64,000 bases of DNA from Albula goreensis (GCA_022829145.1 CM040743.1:26324646-26388645); one strand, 5' to 3'; positions 38,512-49,905 are shown, counted from the first letter of the stretch. Notes: generated by a model from the sequence alone, not told the origin. Program-made: numbers and translations.

Positions 38512-40835
38512 CTAAATGGAAAAAAGCTTGAAAAATACACAATTCAAAAGGCAGGGTTCAGTTTTCACCAGAAACAATATTAAACATATATGTTCCCACT
38601 GACAAAAAGTAACCCTTGCATTTATTTCAGTCAAATATTCATTGAATCCAAGCCCACAGGCTTCAGTCATGTGGATTCCCAGAGGAAACCTTAATGTTAT
38701 TTCATACATTGAGCCAATACTGATTTTGACATCCTTTTGAAGAAATGTAAACTCAACCTTGGCTTTGCTTTTCATCCACACTGATCTGCTCAACTTTGCC
38801 TCCAAAGTGTAGATATTTTTCCCAAAATCACCTTTGAAGGATATTGGCATTTTTCTGTGAGGACAAATGTAACAAAATACTTTTAATGAATTGTTCAGAA
38901 TTGACAAGTCGGGAGTAAGGCTTCATTGAAGCTAAAAGGGGATTAGCTGCCTTATATGACCAGTGACTCAATGATTTGGACCAATGGCCACACTGGCTGT
39001 AGTGAGAAAACCATTTTTGATTGGTTCAAACAAGTCAATGGCTAACAGTTGTGAGTAGCTCTGCCCTAACAGGGTTCATGAATCTTACTTTCAGCCATCA
39101 CTGCTGAGCAGTTTGATGATATACTGAGAAAGCTGTAAACTCTGAAACAATCAAATTGATACATAAACATTGCAGAGGAAAACATACCTACCCCTCAGGG
39201 ATCTGGAAAGTGAACGAGTCCTCATTGATCCCAGCAGTCACAATGTTACTGTCTGTAAAAAAGTTATCTTTTATTTTAATGACAACACAATGAACTGACC
39301 TCCAGTTCCACGAATAAGTAACTAGAAATCTATGCTTATATGTTTGGCCACTGCCCCAATAGGCCCATTCTGCAAAGATGATAATAAGAGTCCAATGAAT
39401 TCATTTTATAATGCAGGATAATGTAGGAAGGACACCTGTTACAGTAATGGGTGGAATTACAATAAACTATCAATCAATTACATTTTTAACCAATCAATGT
39501 GTTTTGTTTTCCAGAGCAAAACACAATGATTGGCTCAACTCAGTCAGGTACTGCTAGCATATGGTAGCTCCACCTATTTGTGGTACCAAAAACCTGTGTC
39601 CTCTAATGGTACTAAAATGTCCCAACTCCTGTCTCCTGTGTGGCATAATTCTGCCCATTTTAGGGGATGTTCTTTCCTAATGAACCAACTACTGTTGGCT
39701 AATCGTAACGTTGTGTAAGGAGGATCGTGTGTGAACGGATAATCTGTGGCAGTTATACACCAGCTACATTAATTCAGCATCCAAAATCTGAGGGTCAATC
39801 AGGCAGTCAAAATGAATCAACACTGTCTTCTCACACTGAGTATCTGGTATTGAAACCACAACTGTGTTATTTGTGCAGACCTTCAGAGGAGGAAATTCAC
39901 TGGCTGATAGATTACAATGTGAAGAAATAGTAGCAGAGAGGACACAGTGACAATTAGGCATGCCTAATTAAGCTTTGGCATTCGTCCAGGCAGGCCACTA
40001 TGGATAGAAAAAAGCAAGCAATGAAAAGTTTTTTAAAAATATACAGTATATGCAATATTAGCAAATGCATTGCTGTAATATAATGCTATACTGATTTTAA
40101 AATTCAACAATGTAACATTTTGGTCATGTAGCCAGCCTTTCCATATACTTTTTCCATATAATTAGGCAATTAGAGTAAAAACAAAACAAAAAACCCTCAG
40201 ATGTGTTCATTTAAACTTTCACATTTCATAAGAATATTTTTAGTAATTTCCATAGTTAAAGTTTGCAATGACAAAAATAAAACATTGCCCTAATGTTATC
40301 CCAGGGAAGTATCGGCCGCTCGGAAAAGATGTCCATAAGCATTTAATTTTTCACTGCAGCAGTGAAATCCCAGACGCGTTATTGTCTTTTGCTGCTGGTT
40401 AGTCCTTCGTCCTGTTTGTACTACAATTATCCTCATGTTTCAATTTTGCAATTCAGTGCAACCTTAGGCTATCAAGTTCTTCCCTTTTCATCGTTTACAT
40501 CGTCATATGGCTATGTGATATTACTTGAAAAGGCATGCATGTAATTTATTTTAATTTATCAATACAGTTTGATACCTCACCCTTTTGTTGCTTCTGGAGT
40601 ATGAATTGTGCCAGCTTGAAGTATTTTTCCTTCGCGTGGTATGTTACCGTTTCATCCTTCAGTGTTTCAGACCAGAGTACCTCGGCTTTCCCCTTCGCTT
40701 TAACTGAGAGATAATTAATCTCTGTTTCTTCTGCAAGATCCAGAATTACTCGCCCAGAGATAGTATCTCCATTCGAGAAAGTGTTCTGCTCATGATGGGA
40801 TCGTAAAGTATCGATATATTTTCAGATGAAAACAT
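38512..40835 (-). pseudogene. ARRDC3-like arrestin-domain gene, frameshifted and truncated
   Basis: Three minus-strand exons with matching phases encode the N-terminal arrestin domain. Exon 1 (40835-40581) starts MFSSENISILYDPI, then continues in another frame as EQNTFSNGDTISGRVILDLA, with KAKGKAEVLWSE and YHAKEKYFKLAQFILQ. Exon 2 (39252-39192) encodes DSNIVTAGINEDSFTFQIPE. Exon 3 (38854 onward) has SFKGDFGKNIYTLEAKLSRS and KAKVEFTF. These motifs are diagnostic of the ARRDC3-like alpha-arrestins of fish, adaptors that bring NEDD4-type ligases to membrane receptors. Two defects are visible: a one-base loss near 40793-40796 that shifts the frame between DPI and EQNTF, and loss of similarity after about 38734. 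There the frame runs on to 38512 without the C-terminal arrestin domain or PPxY motifs. I call it a pseudogene, though a sequencing error in exon 1 is possible. Confidence 0.8.
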
Positions 40836-40839
40836 TTTA

Positions 40840-41236
40840 AGTCTGCTGAAAAGGACGAAAATGACGAGTTTCTTATGCCATTAAATCAGTAGAAGGGGAG
40901 GTGTAAAATCTCTGACTGAAATTCTACCGCACCCCACGATTTTTCTGTGCACACCCATAGAAGACAATTTACACACAGCTGAGGCGAGCCGCACGTCTTC
41001 ATCCTGTTGCGACAGGTCCCTGTTAGCTACCAATTGATGGACCCTAGTTAACAAGGTTATTGGTCGGCTGTCTCCGCAGAACATCATAGGTAAGTTGTTA
41101 TTTATAATTACAAGCCTCACTGAAACCAAATAAACAAAAAAAAAACTTTAGAATGCAAAAGTATGAAATGCTAAACGTTTGGAAAGTGTTTTCCAAATTA
41201 AAAAAAGCTAATCTGTGAAAATATGTCAACTTAGTC
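40840..41236. other. No gene recognised
   Basis: Spacer upstream of the arrestin-like exon 1. It may contain a 5' untranslated exon. Confidence 0.35.
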
Positions 41237-41452
41237 TTAACTGACTGCTGTACAAATGTTAAGGGGAAGATTATTCCAAAGCCTTAGAGCTGTAACAGAG
41301 ACGGCATGATCTCCCATTCTCTTCGTTTTACATGAAATGAGCAAAAACATAGCTTTTTCCTTAGCATTTATTGGTAAAAGGAATCCATGCACACTGATCT
41401 GGTGGATACAATGTTTCTGCCTGTTGCTATATCCGATCCGCATCTGCCGCAC
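41237..41452 (-). mobile_element. LINE (non-LTR retrotransposon) 3' ORF2 fragment
   Basis: A minus-strand frame of 71 codons ends MGDHAVSVTALRLWNNLPL, the decayed form of the GDRAFSVAAPRLWNSLP block found at the C-terminus of many fish LINE reverse-transcriptase proteins. Only the end of ORF2 is kept. Confidence 0.65.
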
Positions 41453-41654
41453 TGACTCTTGGGAAATTCATTCATATGCTACCCATGTTGCTAGAGGATT
41501 ACACAATCAGCATAAGTTTGGTTCATAACACTGCAGGCACCCAGGAGTCCAAGCCCCCCTTGACTAGACATCACTAGAGAGCAATGAACTAACAAATTTT
41601 TAACTGGCCCGCACCCCTACCATCTACAGCGAAGCACGACCAATTGTTGTATTG

Positions 41655-41810
41655 CCAAGATGGACCTGGAATTCCAACTCCCACTCTCAGGGCTTCCAGG
41701 TGAATGTTTTACCGTGTGAGGGGCCTGTGAGTGGCTCACAAGGTAAAGCATTCACCTGGGAGCCTTGAGGTTGGGTGTTGGAATCCCAAATTGGTGAGGC
41801 AACACTTGGC
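41655..41810. mobile_element. Two tRNA-derived SINE heads in head-to-head orientation
   Basis: On the plus strand 41729-41800 reads GTGGCTCACAAGGTAAAGCA, then CACCTGGGAGCC and GGTTGGGTGTTGGAATCC, with A- and B-box character. Immediately left (41718-41660, minus) the reverse complement carries CTCACACGGTAAAACATTCA, CACCTGGAAGCC and GTGGGAGTTGGAATTCC. The two heads are separated by only about 10 bp. Confidence 0.7.
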
Positions 41811-42269
41811 CCAGCCTTGCCGGGAACGGTAGGGATGCAGTCCAGTCAAAGTTTGTCTCATTGCTCTGTAGCGACCACTCCTGGTCGGCTGGGCATCTGC
41901 GAGTGCACAAACCAAACATACGCTGACCACATAATCCTCACACAACACAGGCAGCGTGTGATTGGTGGTGCAGCTGCAGATGGTGGTGAGAGAATGCAGA
42001 ATGAGAGAATCTAAAAAAAGACACATGCCAATTATTTCATGGTCAACTCCTTCCTTTTACACTGCTGCAACTGATTCTTGTTGAATGCACAGGCCAAAAA
42101 CTGACAGAAATCATATCCGGTCCAATATTTGGAGCAATAATAGAGTTTAAATAATGACAGGTCTACCATTCCGTCACTGTGTTTTGAGTAGCAGACCCGT
42201 GGTGTCAGCAGTGAATAGATATTCTCACCTGTTTATGTGAAAGATCAGTGTGCAATGGATCTTGAACTC
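41811..42269. other. SINE body remnant and spacer
   Basis: The sequence to about 42010 probably continues the plus-oriented SINE (GGCATCTGCGAGTGCACAAA region). The rest is unassigned and may hold the 3' UTR of the next gene. Confidence 0.35.
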
Positions 42270-43755
42270 CTACTCCATCTCCACGGAGACGCAGCAGCAG
42301 AAGCTGCGTCTCACGTCCTCCAAAAAGCGGCTGAAGAACCTCCGCACACCTTTTTTCAGCCTTTTCACCTCTGCAAAAAGACCAGGGAAAGATTCCTATT
42401 AATACCTGTATTCTGGATATCCTTGTATTTTAGCACATTCATGTGTTACAAATGTTTACAGAGCTCTTCAAACACTGTCCACTAAAAGGCAGTACGAGTG
42501 ACTCACTCTGTCTGAAGGTCTCCTCCTGCTTGACTCCTTCCGCGTTGCCTGGTCTGATCTCATTCTCTTCCAGGGAACACTGCAATTGACATGGCACAGG
42601 ATATACACATAAAACATTGCCTGTCTGGAATATATTCATGTGGTTCCCAATAATCCCTCAATAACAGATATTTCTGTAGTAAAATTTAATCAGTATTAGC
42701 TCTGTTTACCAAATTCAGAATGCCAAAATCACAGCCATAAGAATCTGTCTGTTTAGTGTGGCTTACGTTTAGGCTTGTTTTATTGCATTTGGCCTGGCAG
42801 AGCACATGGTGCGAAGCATAGTACTTACTGTATCCAGCTCTGCAGTGGTATCTTCGCCATCAAAGACGAATCGAATATCTTCGAGGTATTTGTCCACGTC
42901 GGCTTCTCGAGTCTCATCAGTCATCTAAAATTAAAAGTAAAGGTATTCAACTTTTTGCTGTAAGGCAAACAGTACGGAGCTTAAACTGATTGATAATTTA
43001 TCAATGAACATCTTACCTTGAGGATTTTGGTATAAATATCAGTACTTGCTGAATCCTCCAATATATGCAAATCCTTCAAGAATAATATATTGCCTATTTT
43101 TCCTGAGTAATTGCTTCATTTAGAATCTCAGGATCTGTCCTTTTAGTGGGGGGTCATTAATGAGTGAAAGTGCAATGTAAAGTATGAGCTTGTTTTATTG
43201 TGCTCGACTAGGTTGAGCACATGGTGCGTATTATAGTACTTACTGTATCCTGCTCTGCAGTGGTGTCCTCAAAGAGGAATCGAACATCCTCCAGGATATC
43301 GTCCACGTTGGCTTCGATAGCCTCATCGGCCATCTAAAATAAAAAGCAAAGGTGTTTAACTTTTTGCTGTAAAGTAAGCTGTACTGAGTTTAAATAGTTT
43401 TTATTATTTAGTGATTAACATCTTACCTTGCAGATTTTGTCTTGAATATCAATACTTGCTAAATCCTCCAATACATTCAAATCCTCAGAGAATAAATTAT
43501 TACATATTTTCCTGAATAATTGCTTGATTTACAATTTAAATATGTTTGTTTAGTGTGGCATCATAAATGAGTAAAACTGCAGTGAGAAGTATGAGCTCGT
43601 TTAACTGCCTTTGACCAGGCAGAGCAAATGGTGCGTAATATAGAACTTACTGTATCCAGCTCTGCAGTGGTGTCCTCAAAGAGGAATCGAACATCCTCCA
43701 GGATATCGTCCATGTTGGCTTCAAACAGGGATTGATTACCCTCCAGATAAGCCAT
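42270..43755 (-). CDS. Unrecognised 154-residue acidic-basic protein with a triplicated exon
   Basis: Five minus-strand exons: 43755-43651, 43333-43244, 42924-42829, 42579-42507 and 42370-42270. All have GT-AG borders (three identical ACA|GTAAGT donors) and join without a stop into 154 residues. Exons 1-3 are copies of one module: DDILEDVRFLFEDTTAELDT, the same with AEQDT, and DKYLEDIRFVFDGEDTTAEL. Each is a phase 0-0 exon, so any number can be included or skipped. Exon 4 encodes CSLEENEIRPGNAEGVKQEE. Exon 5 encodes KVKRLKKGVRRFFSRFLEDV, then RRSFCCCVSVEME. The N-terminal half is strongly acidic, and the C-terminal part is a basic amphipathic stretch followed by three adjacent cysteines that could be acylated. 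There is no signal peptide or membrane span. Exons 2 and 3 also start with ATG right after the acceptor, so they could act as alternative first coding exons. I know no family for it. Confidence 0.65.
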
Positions 43756-43800
43756 GTCTTCTGCAATTTCTTCGAATCCTCCCAGAAGAACAATCTTGCC
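42760..43800. repeat. About 415-bp tandem genomic triplication carrying the acidic exon
   Basis: Exon donor positions 43651, 43244 and 42829 are spaced 407 and 415 bp. Intron sequence next to each exon is also repeated: each copy has (A)CATGGTGCG or AAATGGTGCG, an ATAG(A/T)ACTTACTGTATCC block and a CTTGTTTTATTG or TCGTTTAACTG block in the same order. The duplication therefore copied exon plus flanking intron. Confidence 0.85.
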
Positions 43801-43855
43801 TATTTTTTCCGAATTATTGATTCATTTATACAATTCCGGACTCCTGTATCGACTG

Positions 43856-43885
43856 TGATGTCACTCTCGCCTCACTGTGATGTCA
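43856..43885. promoter_or_regulatory. Paired ATF/CREB-type sites upstream of the triplicated-exon gene
   Basis: TGATGTCA occurs at 43856-43863 and 43878-43885, 22 bp apart, about 100-130 bp upstream of the first ATG (43755, minus). They are framed by two CCGGACTC strings (43837 and 43890). This is a plausible proximal promoter with CRE-like and ETS-like sites. Confidence 0.45.
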
Positions 43886-43924
43886 TACTCCGGACTCAAG
43901 AGCGACATGGCAACTGGTAATCCG

Positions 43925-45203
43925 AAGGGCAATAACTGGAACGTGTTTTAGCATACCCGTCGTTTTAAAAAAAAAAATCTAGTTTTGAAACCCAGCCGGA
44001 TACAGAGTACGCACTAGATGTATCCCTCTTTTCCGCTAGACTTTCAGCAACCTCAAATGCAAGGTATGTTTTAGGACGTTCAAAAATCATTATTAGTGTG
44101 CTCCAACACCTGGACATCAGTTCAGTAGGCTATATAATTACCAACTGAATTTGGACGACGTATTGCCTTCACATGGTTTAAATGTTGTCATGGACAGCAA
44201 TATCTTTTCTCGTAAAAACATTCGCATTTATATGTGTGTCCGCGGCTCCCCGCTGATATGGTTCCCTTTTTCTTTTCGTTTTTGGACCCCGATTTATGTC
44301 GGCAGATATTTTGCAAAATATCGAACACACTAACTGCGATAGAACCATCCATGTTCTGGGAAGGTGTTTCCTAGGTGTATGAAGATCAGGAAGTTGATGG
44401 GGATATGATCGAAATGACGGTTCATGACACCAAAAAGACATCATACACCTATCAGACTCAACTGTTTTGGATACTAGGGATGCTCCTGAGACATGAAATA
44501 GTTTTTTCTGTACAGTTCAACTTTGGCATTTCAGTGTTTGAGTCCTGAATTTTGTATTCATGACTGAATAAAATTCATGATTTACTTTAAGTATTGTCGA
44601 ATATAAAGTAGATCGTATGAATGTTATTTTCTTGTTGGAATTTTATGTTAAATTTACTTATTAACCCATACATTTTTGCATTGGACTCTTATTATGACAA
44701 TCTTGACCAGGAAGTACTTTTCTTATTGCTACTGGTGGAACACAGTTTCGAAACAGGAGTAAAGGTAGCTCGGAACAGCTGCAGAACCTCAGTTTAGCTA
44801 TCACGAATAAAGGTAATTTAGGGCCATGCATTTTGTTCACGCTCATTGATATTTAATTTTATTTATATTTAATTTAGTGTTGTTGCGGTAGATTGGTAGT
44901 TTTTAATCAAAGTGGCAAGACCACCTCTTCAGACAATATGTGGCCTAAAAATCCTACTCTCAATCAGAACTTGTTGTACATCTATTTTGTGTTTGTATTA
45001 TGTAACTATTATGTATAATCATAATGTAAATGTATTAGTATTTAGATTTATGTCCATGTGTTATGTTTTTTTTATTAATTGTATAGTTTTATAATTGTAT
45101 ATATTTTATTTGGCTATGTACCATTCTTCCTGGCCATGCTATTATGACTTAGATTTAATTATTAGATTTACTGTGGCATTTATTGGTAGATGCCGAATAT
45201 GAA
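43925..45203. other. No gene recognised
   Basis: AT-rich spacer. Open frames here lack splice context or family features. Confidence 0.4.
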
Positions 45204-46117
45204 TACCGAACATGAGTGACACTACTCACATAACTTACACAGCTACTAAACTTGCACAACTTTCACAGCTACTTAAACTCCTTATGTAACCAACATGTAA
45301 TAAGTTAAAATATGTTTAATTAAATAATTACTATTATATAATATTGACCATTCATTAAATAACTAAATTCATTTATATGAATGAACAGTCTGGTGGATCA
45401 GCTTTTATCAAAGATATATACACTTACGAATTAAACAGTTTAAAGACGTGTATTTGACAATTACAACACTAAACAAGGACAAACAAGAACATTCAGGATC
45501 ACAGGCAAATGAAATATAGATTACCCAACCAATGCTTGTTTACCTTGAGGAATAACAAAGCAGCTACTCCCTACTGCAGCCAAACCAAAAAGCAAATTAA
45601 ATCCCAAATGTACAATAGTTCCAGCGTGATGGTAGATAGCCTGATTGTTGAGATGATGCTGAAAACCGGGCAATGAGGTACACCGACAGACTAAGCCATT
45701 AGACCTGTTCCAGGCCCAACTTAAGAAGGGTCTCCCCCTCCTCCCTGGTCCACACATACTTGATGGTGGGGGAGTGCCTGAAGTTTCACTCAGGGCTATA
45801 TTTAAACTTTAACTGGAAAACACGAGGCATCCCTTCAGTATTAACATTTCTGTGATCAGCTCTTTGTGAGCATCACAATGACACCAAACATGAACATATA
45901 CAAGTTTAGGGAGTAGAGTTCACAGAGAGGAACAGGCTGTTCTACACATGAATGGCTTTGTGGATATATAGACACACTCCTGTTGTCATGTGACTGAAAG
46001 ATTCCCTACCTTCCTTATTAATTTGAAGTAGGTGAGGTGAATATTATTGGGGTATAGAAGGGGAAAGTGATCCTAAACCTACACATACACATACACATGC
46101 ACATGCAAGCACACACA

Positions 46118-46162
<45 letters not shown>

Positions 46163-46240
46163 TGCTCCAGAAGGGGAAGGGGCCAGAGGGAGAGAGGGAG
46201 GTATGTTTTTCAAATGATTCTACATTTGGGGGCCACCTTA
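45204..46240. repeat. 1-kb interspersed direct repeat, copy 2
   Basis: It matches 33196-34223 throughout, including CATGAGTGACACTACTCACA near the start and ATGCTCCAGAAGGGGAAGGG near the end. It has a longer CA/CG microsatellite (46105-46160) and lacks about 25 bp just before its right end. Flanking DNA on both sides differs from copy 1, so this is a dispersed element and not one continuous segmental duplication. Confidence 0.75.
46105..46160. repeat. (AC)n microsatellite with a CGCG interruption
   Basis: A CA run interrupted by CGCGCG, within the 1-kb repeat. Confidence 0.9.
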
Positions 46241-48789
46241 GGGCTTACCAAAAAAAAAGAAGGTCGTACCACTCACGCTTCTGCTTTTATCTGATAACCC
46301 CAAATGTAGATCCATATTGGCCATTTTAAGTGTCTTAATTTCTGAATGAATGTCTGCTCCTTGCCATGCTTGAAAAGCCTCTTGCTTCTTTGACCACTGG
46401 GTTGGATGTGTTTATGAGGGAGGTGGACCATTTGTCCCTCTCTGGCTCTATCTGGGTGCATGGCAAAGGACCATAAAAGAAAAGAGCAGGGTAGATAACC
46501 ATAAAATGCATGTTGCTCTCACGACAACTGTCATTTGTGTAAAAGTTCTATTTAAAAATCCACCCCATAAATTTTGCTTTCATTTTCCCTCTTCAAGAAA
46601 AATGTTTTACATAGAGGACATAGAAACCATTGTTACCAGGGTTTCTGGATTATACCACCTAAAAGCAAGCTTGAAAAGCGTATCCATTGCATTACATTGG
46701 ACTGATATGTCTTGTGTTCCACTTTGTGTATACGGTCATTTTTATATTGAGACTATTGTAATGGAGCAGTGTAATGCAGTGCAGCGTAAGGTAAGTTCAT
46801 TGGATTCATAGTTACAAGACAGACAAAGTAAAGTGAGGACCTGACATTGCTCCCATACAAGACCCATGACTCTCATCATATATTTATTACCTGGCAGGCC
46901 TTCAGTATCAAAAAGTCATGTAATGCAATAAGACCCTGTAATGAGAGATATAAAGTACAAGGATCTAGGGCTTGGCATGGGTAAGCAGACCTGCAAACAA
47001 AACAAGAAAACGCTGGTTCACATTGTTAACCAAAATTTTCCCATAGTGCTTACACAGACCTATAAAATGCTGCTCATTAGCATTGGAATACTAAGGACAG
47101 AGATAAACTGTACATGCAACGTTGTTTTTTTTTTTCATTACCCTCGAATTTAAATTCAAGTTAGTCGCTTTTACTTTGGCACGGAATTCATGTTCTGCTA
47201 CCTGTGGTTAAAAATCAGAAAGGAGTTGACGTTTGGGAAGGTAGGAAAGTGCAAATCTCTTCTGACTTCAGTGGATCCATGTTCAAGGGAGGAAGGTTAT
47301 TTTGGGCATCCACAATGTAGTGTCCCTTGAATTAATAAAGACAATGCAAAGAGTTTGACAGGTGCTTTTGTTTTATTTTTGCCTTGTCGACTGTGAACAA
47401 TCCAAGCGATGTGAAAACTGAAAAAAATAAAAAAGCACAGACTCAAAGTCTCCCAAACACAAATGAAAAAAACATTACATTAGCGGTAATTTACACACAT
47501 TATGATGGGTTAAAATTTTCTGCATCATCTTGCATTATTTCTTGCAGTCAGACCTGCAGATACTTGTAATACAACTGAATTAAGTGTCATTGAAGTGTTT
47601 GTAGGCTACATCACACATTATGATAGTGTGGATTCCGCACAGCTCAATTCTAATCATCTTCACTTCAGGCTGGCACTTGGTTTGGTCAGTCCCAGCCCTA
47701 AAGTGATCAACTTTGGCTGTGGCCAAATAAGTAAAAAAAAATTACATCCTATGTCCTTCCCTAACCACTTTTCCTTGACCTCGATGGAAAACGTCATGAG
47801 AACAAGGAAAGATGTGAAGGAGAATTCATAAGGATTTAGGAAAAGACAACTGCGGCACTAAGAGAATCCGACTGCACTTACACTAGGCTACGTAATTATG
47901 CAATGGTGGATGTTATTGACGTGAGTCTGCCGTGGTGAAACTGCAATGTTCTGGAGATGGACTACTAAAAGCGAATCTTAAATATTTCGGCCCATGCTCT
48001 CATACTGTTTTGTTTCATGCAGGCTGTATAATCGTAAACAACCTGGTGAAAAATATTACTTCATTACCAAGGTTGAAATTGAAATAAAAGAAAGAACAAG
48101 GCTACCACTGACAAAAGTGAAACAAAATAGTTGTCACATTGAGAATGGTTGCTCACGCTCCCCCTCCTGTCCACTTATAGTTATCAACAAGAATCCCAAT
48201 TAGTATGATTATATGAAAAGATAGGCATAACCGGTCAGTCATGTTGATCTAATGGTTCTGTTGCAAGTAATTGTGGGATGGTATTATCTCCTTTCCTTTC
48301 ATAAAGGATGGTCCAATGTAGCCTATGCTAAAGGAAATAAGAAAGGAAGCATTGAAGCACCTTTCCTTAGCATTTAGAGAATTTGACCAGCTCTTATCTT
48401 GACTGCTAATTAGATACGTCTGGGTCATTTCACTCAGGTAGGAAGCTTCCTAAGCAAAAAATACTCTTTGACCACAGCCTTTGTCTCCTTATCAGGCAGG
48501 GCTATTTGGGGGGAAAATGACAAAGTATATAAAAAAAGGGAAGTTAAAGTGTAACACTTGCTGCACCACTGGAAATTTTCTGCTGTGTGGGTATTGTGTG
48601 TTAGTGTCTATACTATGTGTCTGTACTTCCCATTTGTATTGCTTACTTAGTGATAAGGAAATTTTCCATTTTTCAGTTCAACTCATTTCTGATCCTTTGG
48701 AAACTGTGTATCGTTTTCATATATGCACATTCTTACAAGGAATTTGCCATACCAGATTTTAAGGGAATAGAGAAAAACCAGTTATCTTA
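46241..48789. other. No gene recognised
   Basis: About 2.5 kb without recognisable exons or repeats on either strand. Confidence 0.4.
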
Positions 48790-49905
48790 ACTACGAACAA
48801 TGAAATAAGGGTTCTTGTTCATCATCTCGTGTTTGAGATCCACCGATGGGGAATGACGTTTGGTCATGACCTCCACCGAAGCATCCAATTACACCAAGTC
48901 TGGCTTAACAGACAGCAGCGCTCGTCCAATGCTCCTGGAGGCCCCACTCTCCTGAGGGAGCCACATAAGACGGTGCACCACTGCTCTTCCTCAGTTGACA
49001 TTTGCTACTCGCAAATTTCTGAGCGGTCTGCTCATCCCACTCCTGTTTTCCCCTTGGCACTTGACTGCCCACTGGAGAATATATCCTCCGATCTGCCTCG
49101 TCCAAATGTGCAAGGTTCGGGGATCCTGGTTGTAGCTAGAAGCTCCACTCGCTAGCCCCCTGAAACGTCTAGGCTGTTACCCACCCTCGGTAGTGTTTCC
49201 CCAAAGTAAAATACATTAATTGGATTTCCCGCCTAGATGACTACCTTCTTCTGTATCCGATACCACAGGACAGGATTTCACCAGCTACCCAGTTAGCTGC
49301 CCACAGTAGCTGGCTGTGCTTTTCCATCCTCTAGCCTCAGCTCCTTGCTATGGCTCTCTCAAAGTCGGCCCCCGATTTACCTGAGGACCTCACACAGCAG
49401 CAGTGTGACGATAAGAAGAAGGAGAATGAAGCCTTTAAACTCGGCCTTGCCCGTAAGGCTGTACATTGCCCACTTCCTCCCGCACGGCCCCCTCAGCTGC
49501 CGAGCCCAGGTGTTCTGCCGAGCTCAGGGCAGGGCAAAGGGTCAGGTGAAGACCCCAGCTCAACAGGAAAACCGTCCTCCCAAGCCCTGGGGTAATATGT
49601 CGTTTGCCACTGCTACGGCAAAGAAACCTCAAACTTCCCATGCCGATCCCAAATGCAAGGAGTCTGCCTGAATGTTGGAGCTTGCTGCTTTTCACCCACC
49701 ACCCTTCTTCTCAGACGAGGAGCGAAGGCTTCACATGCTATATCCTGTACCTGTTCTCCACACGTACAAAGCCAGGAGTAGTGCTTTCAGAAAGAGCGAC
49801 CAGCTAATACCTGACATGGAATTGTCAAAGGCCTTTTTTGATGGGCATGGAACTAGATACTTCACTGACAAAGTTTTAGGCATTTTTGTGAGCACAAAAG
49901 CATAA
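48790..49905 (+). mobile_element. Internally deleted DIRS-like element, copy C
   Basis: The leader is shared with copy A, and a gag-like frame starts at ATG 49350 (MALSKSAPDLPEDLTQQQCD). The same deletion as in copy B follows, then the recombinase C-terminal part (49672-49905: LELAAFHPPPFFSDEERRLH ... AFRKSDQL ... FFDGHGTRYFTDKV). Compared with copy B it lacks about 22 bp at the internal junction and has an extra PPARPPQ-coding insertion near 49480. Gag and recombinase parts are separated by stops, so it is non-autonomous. Confidence 0.7.

Noticed and set aside
48481-48762. 93-codon plus-strand ORF with a hydrophobic, Cys-rich middle
   Set aside because: No promoter, splice or family evidence, and a composition typical of AT-rich noncoding DNA.
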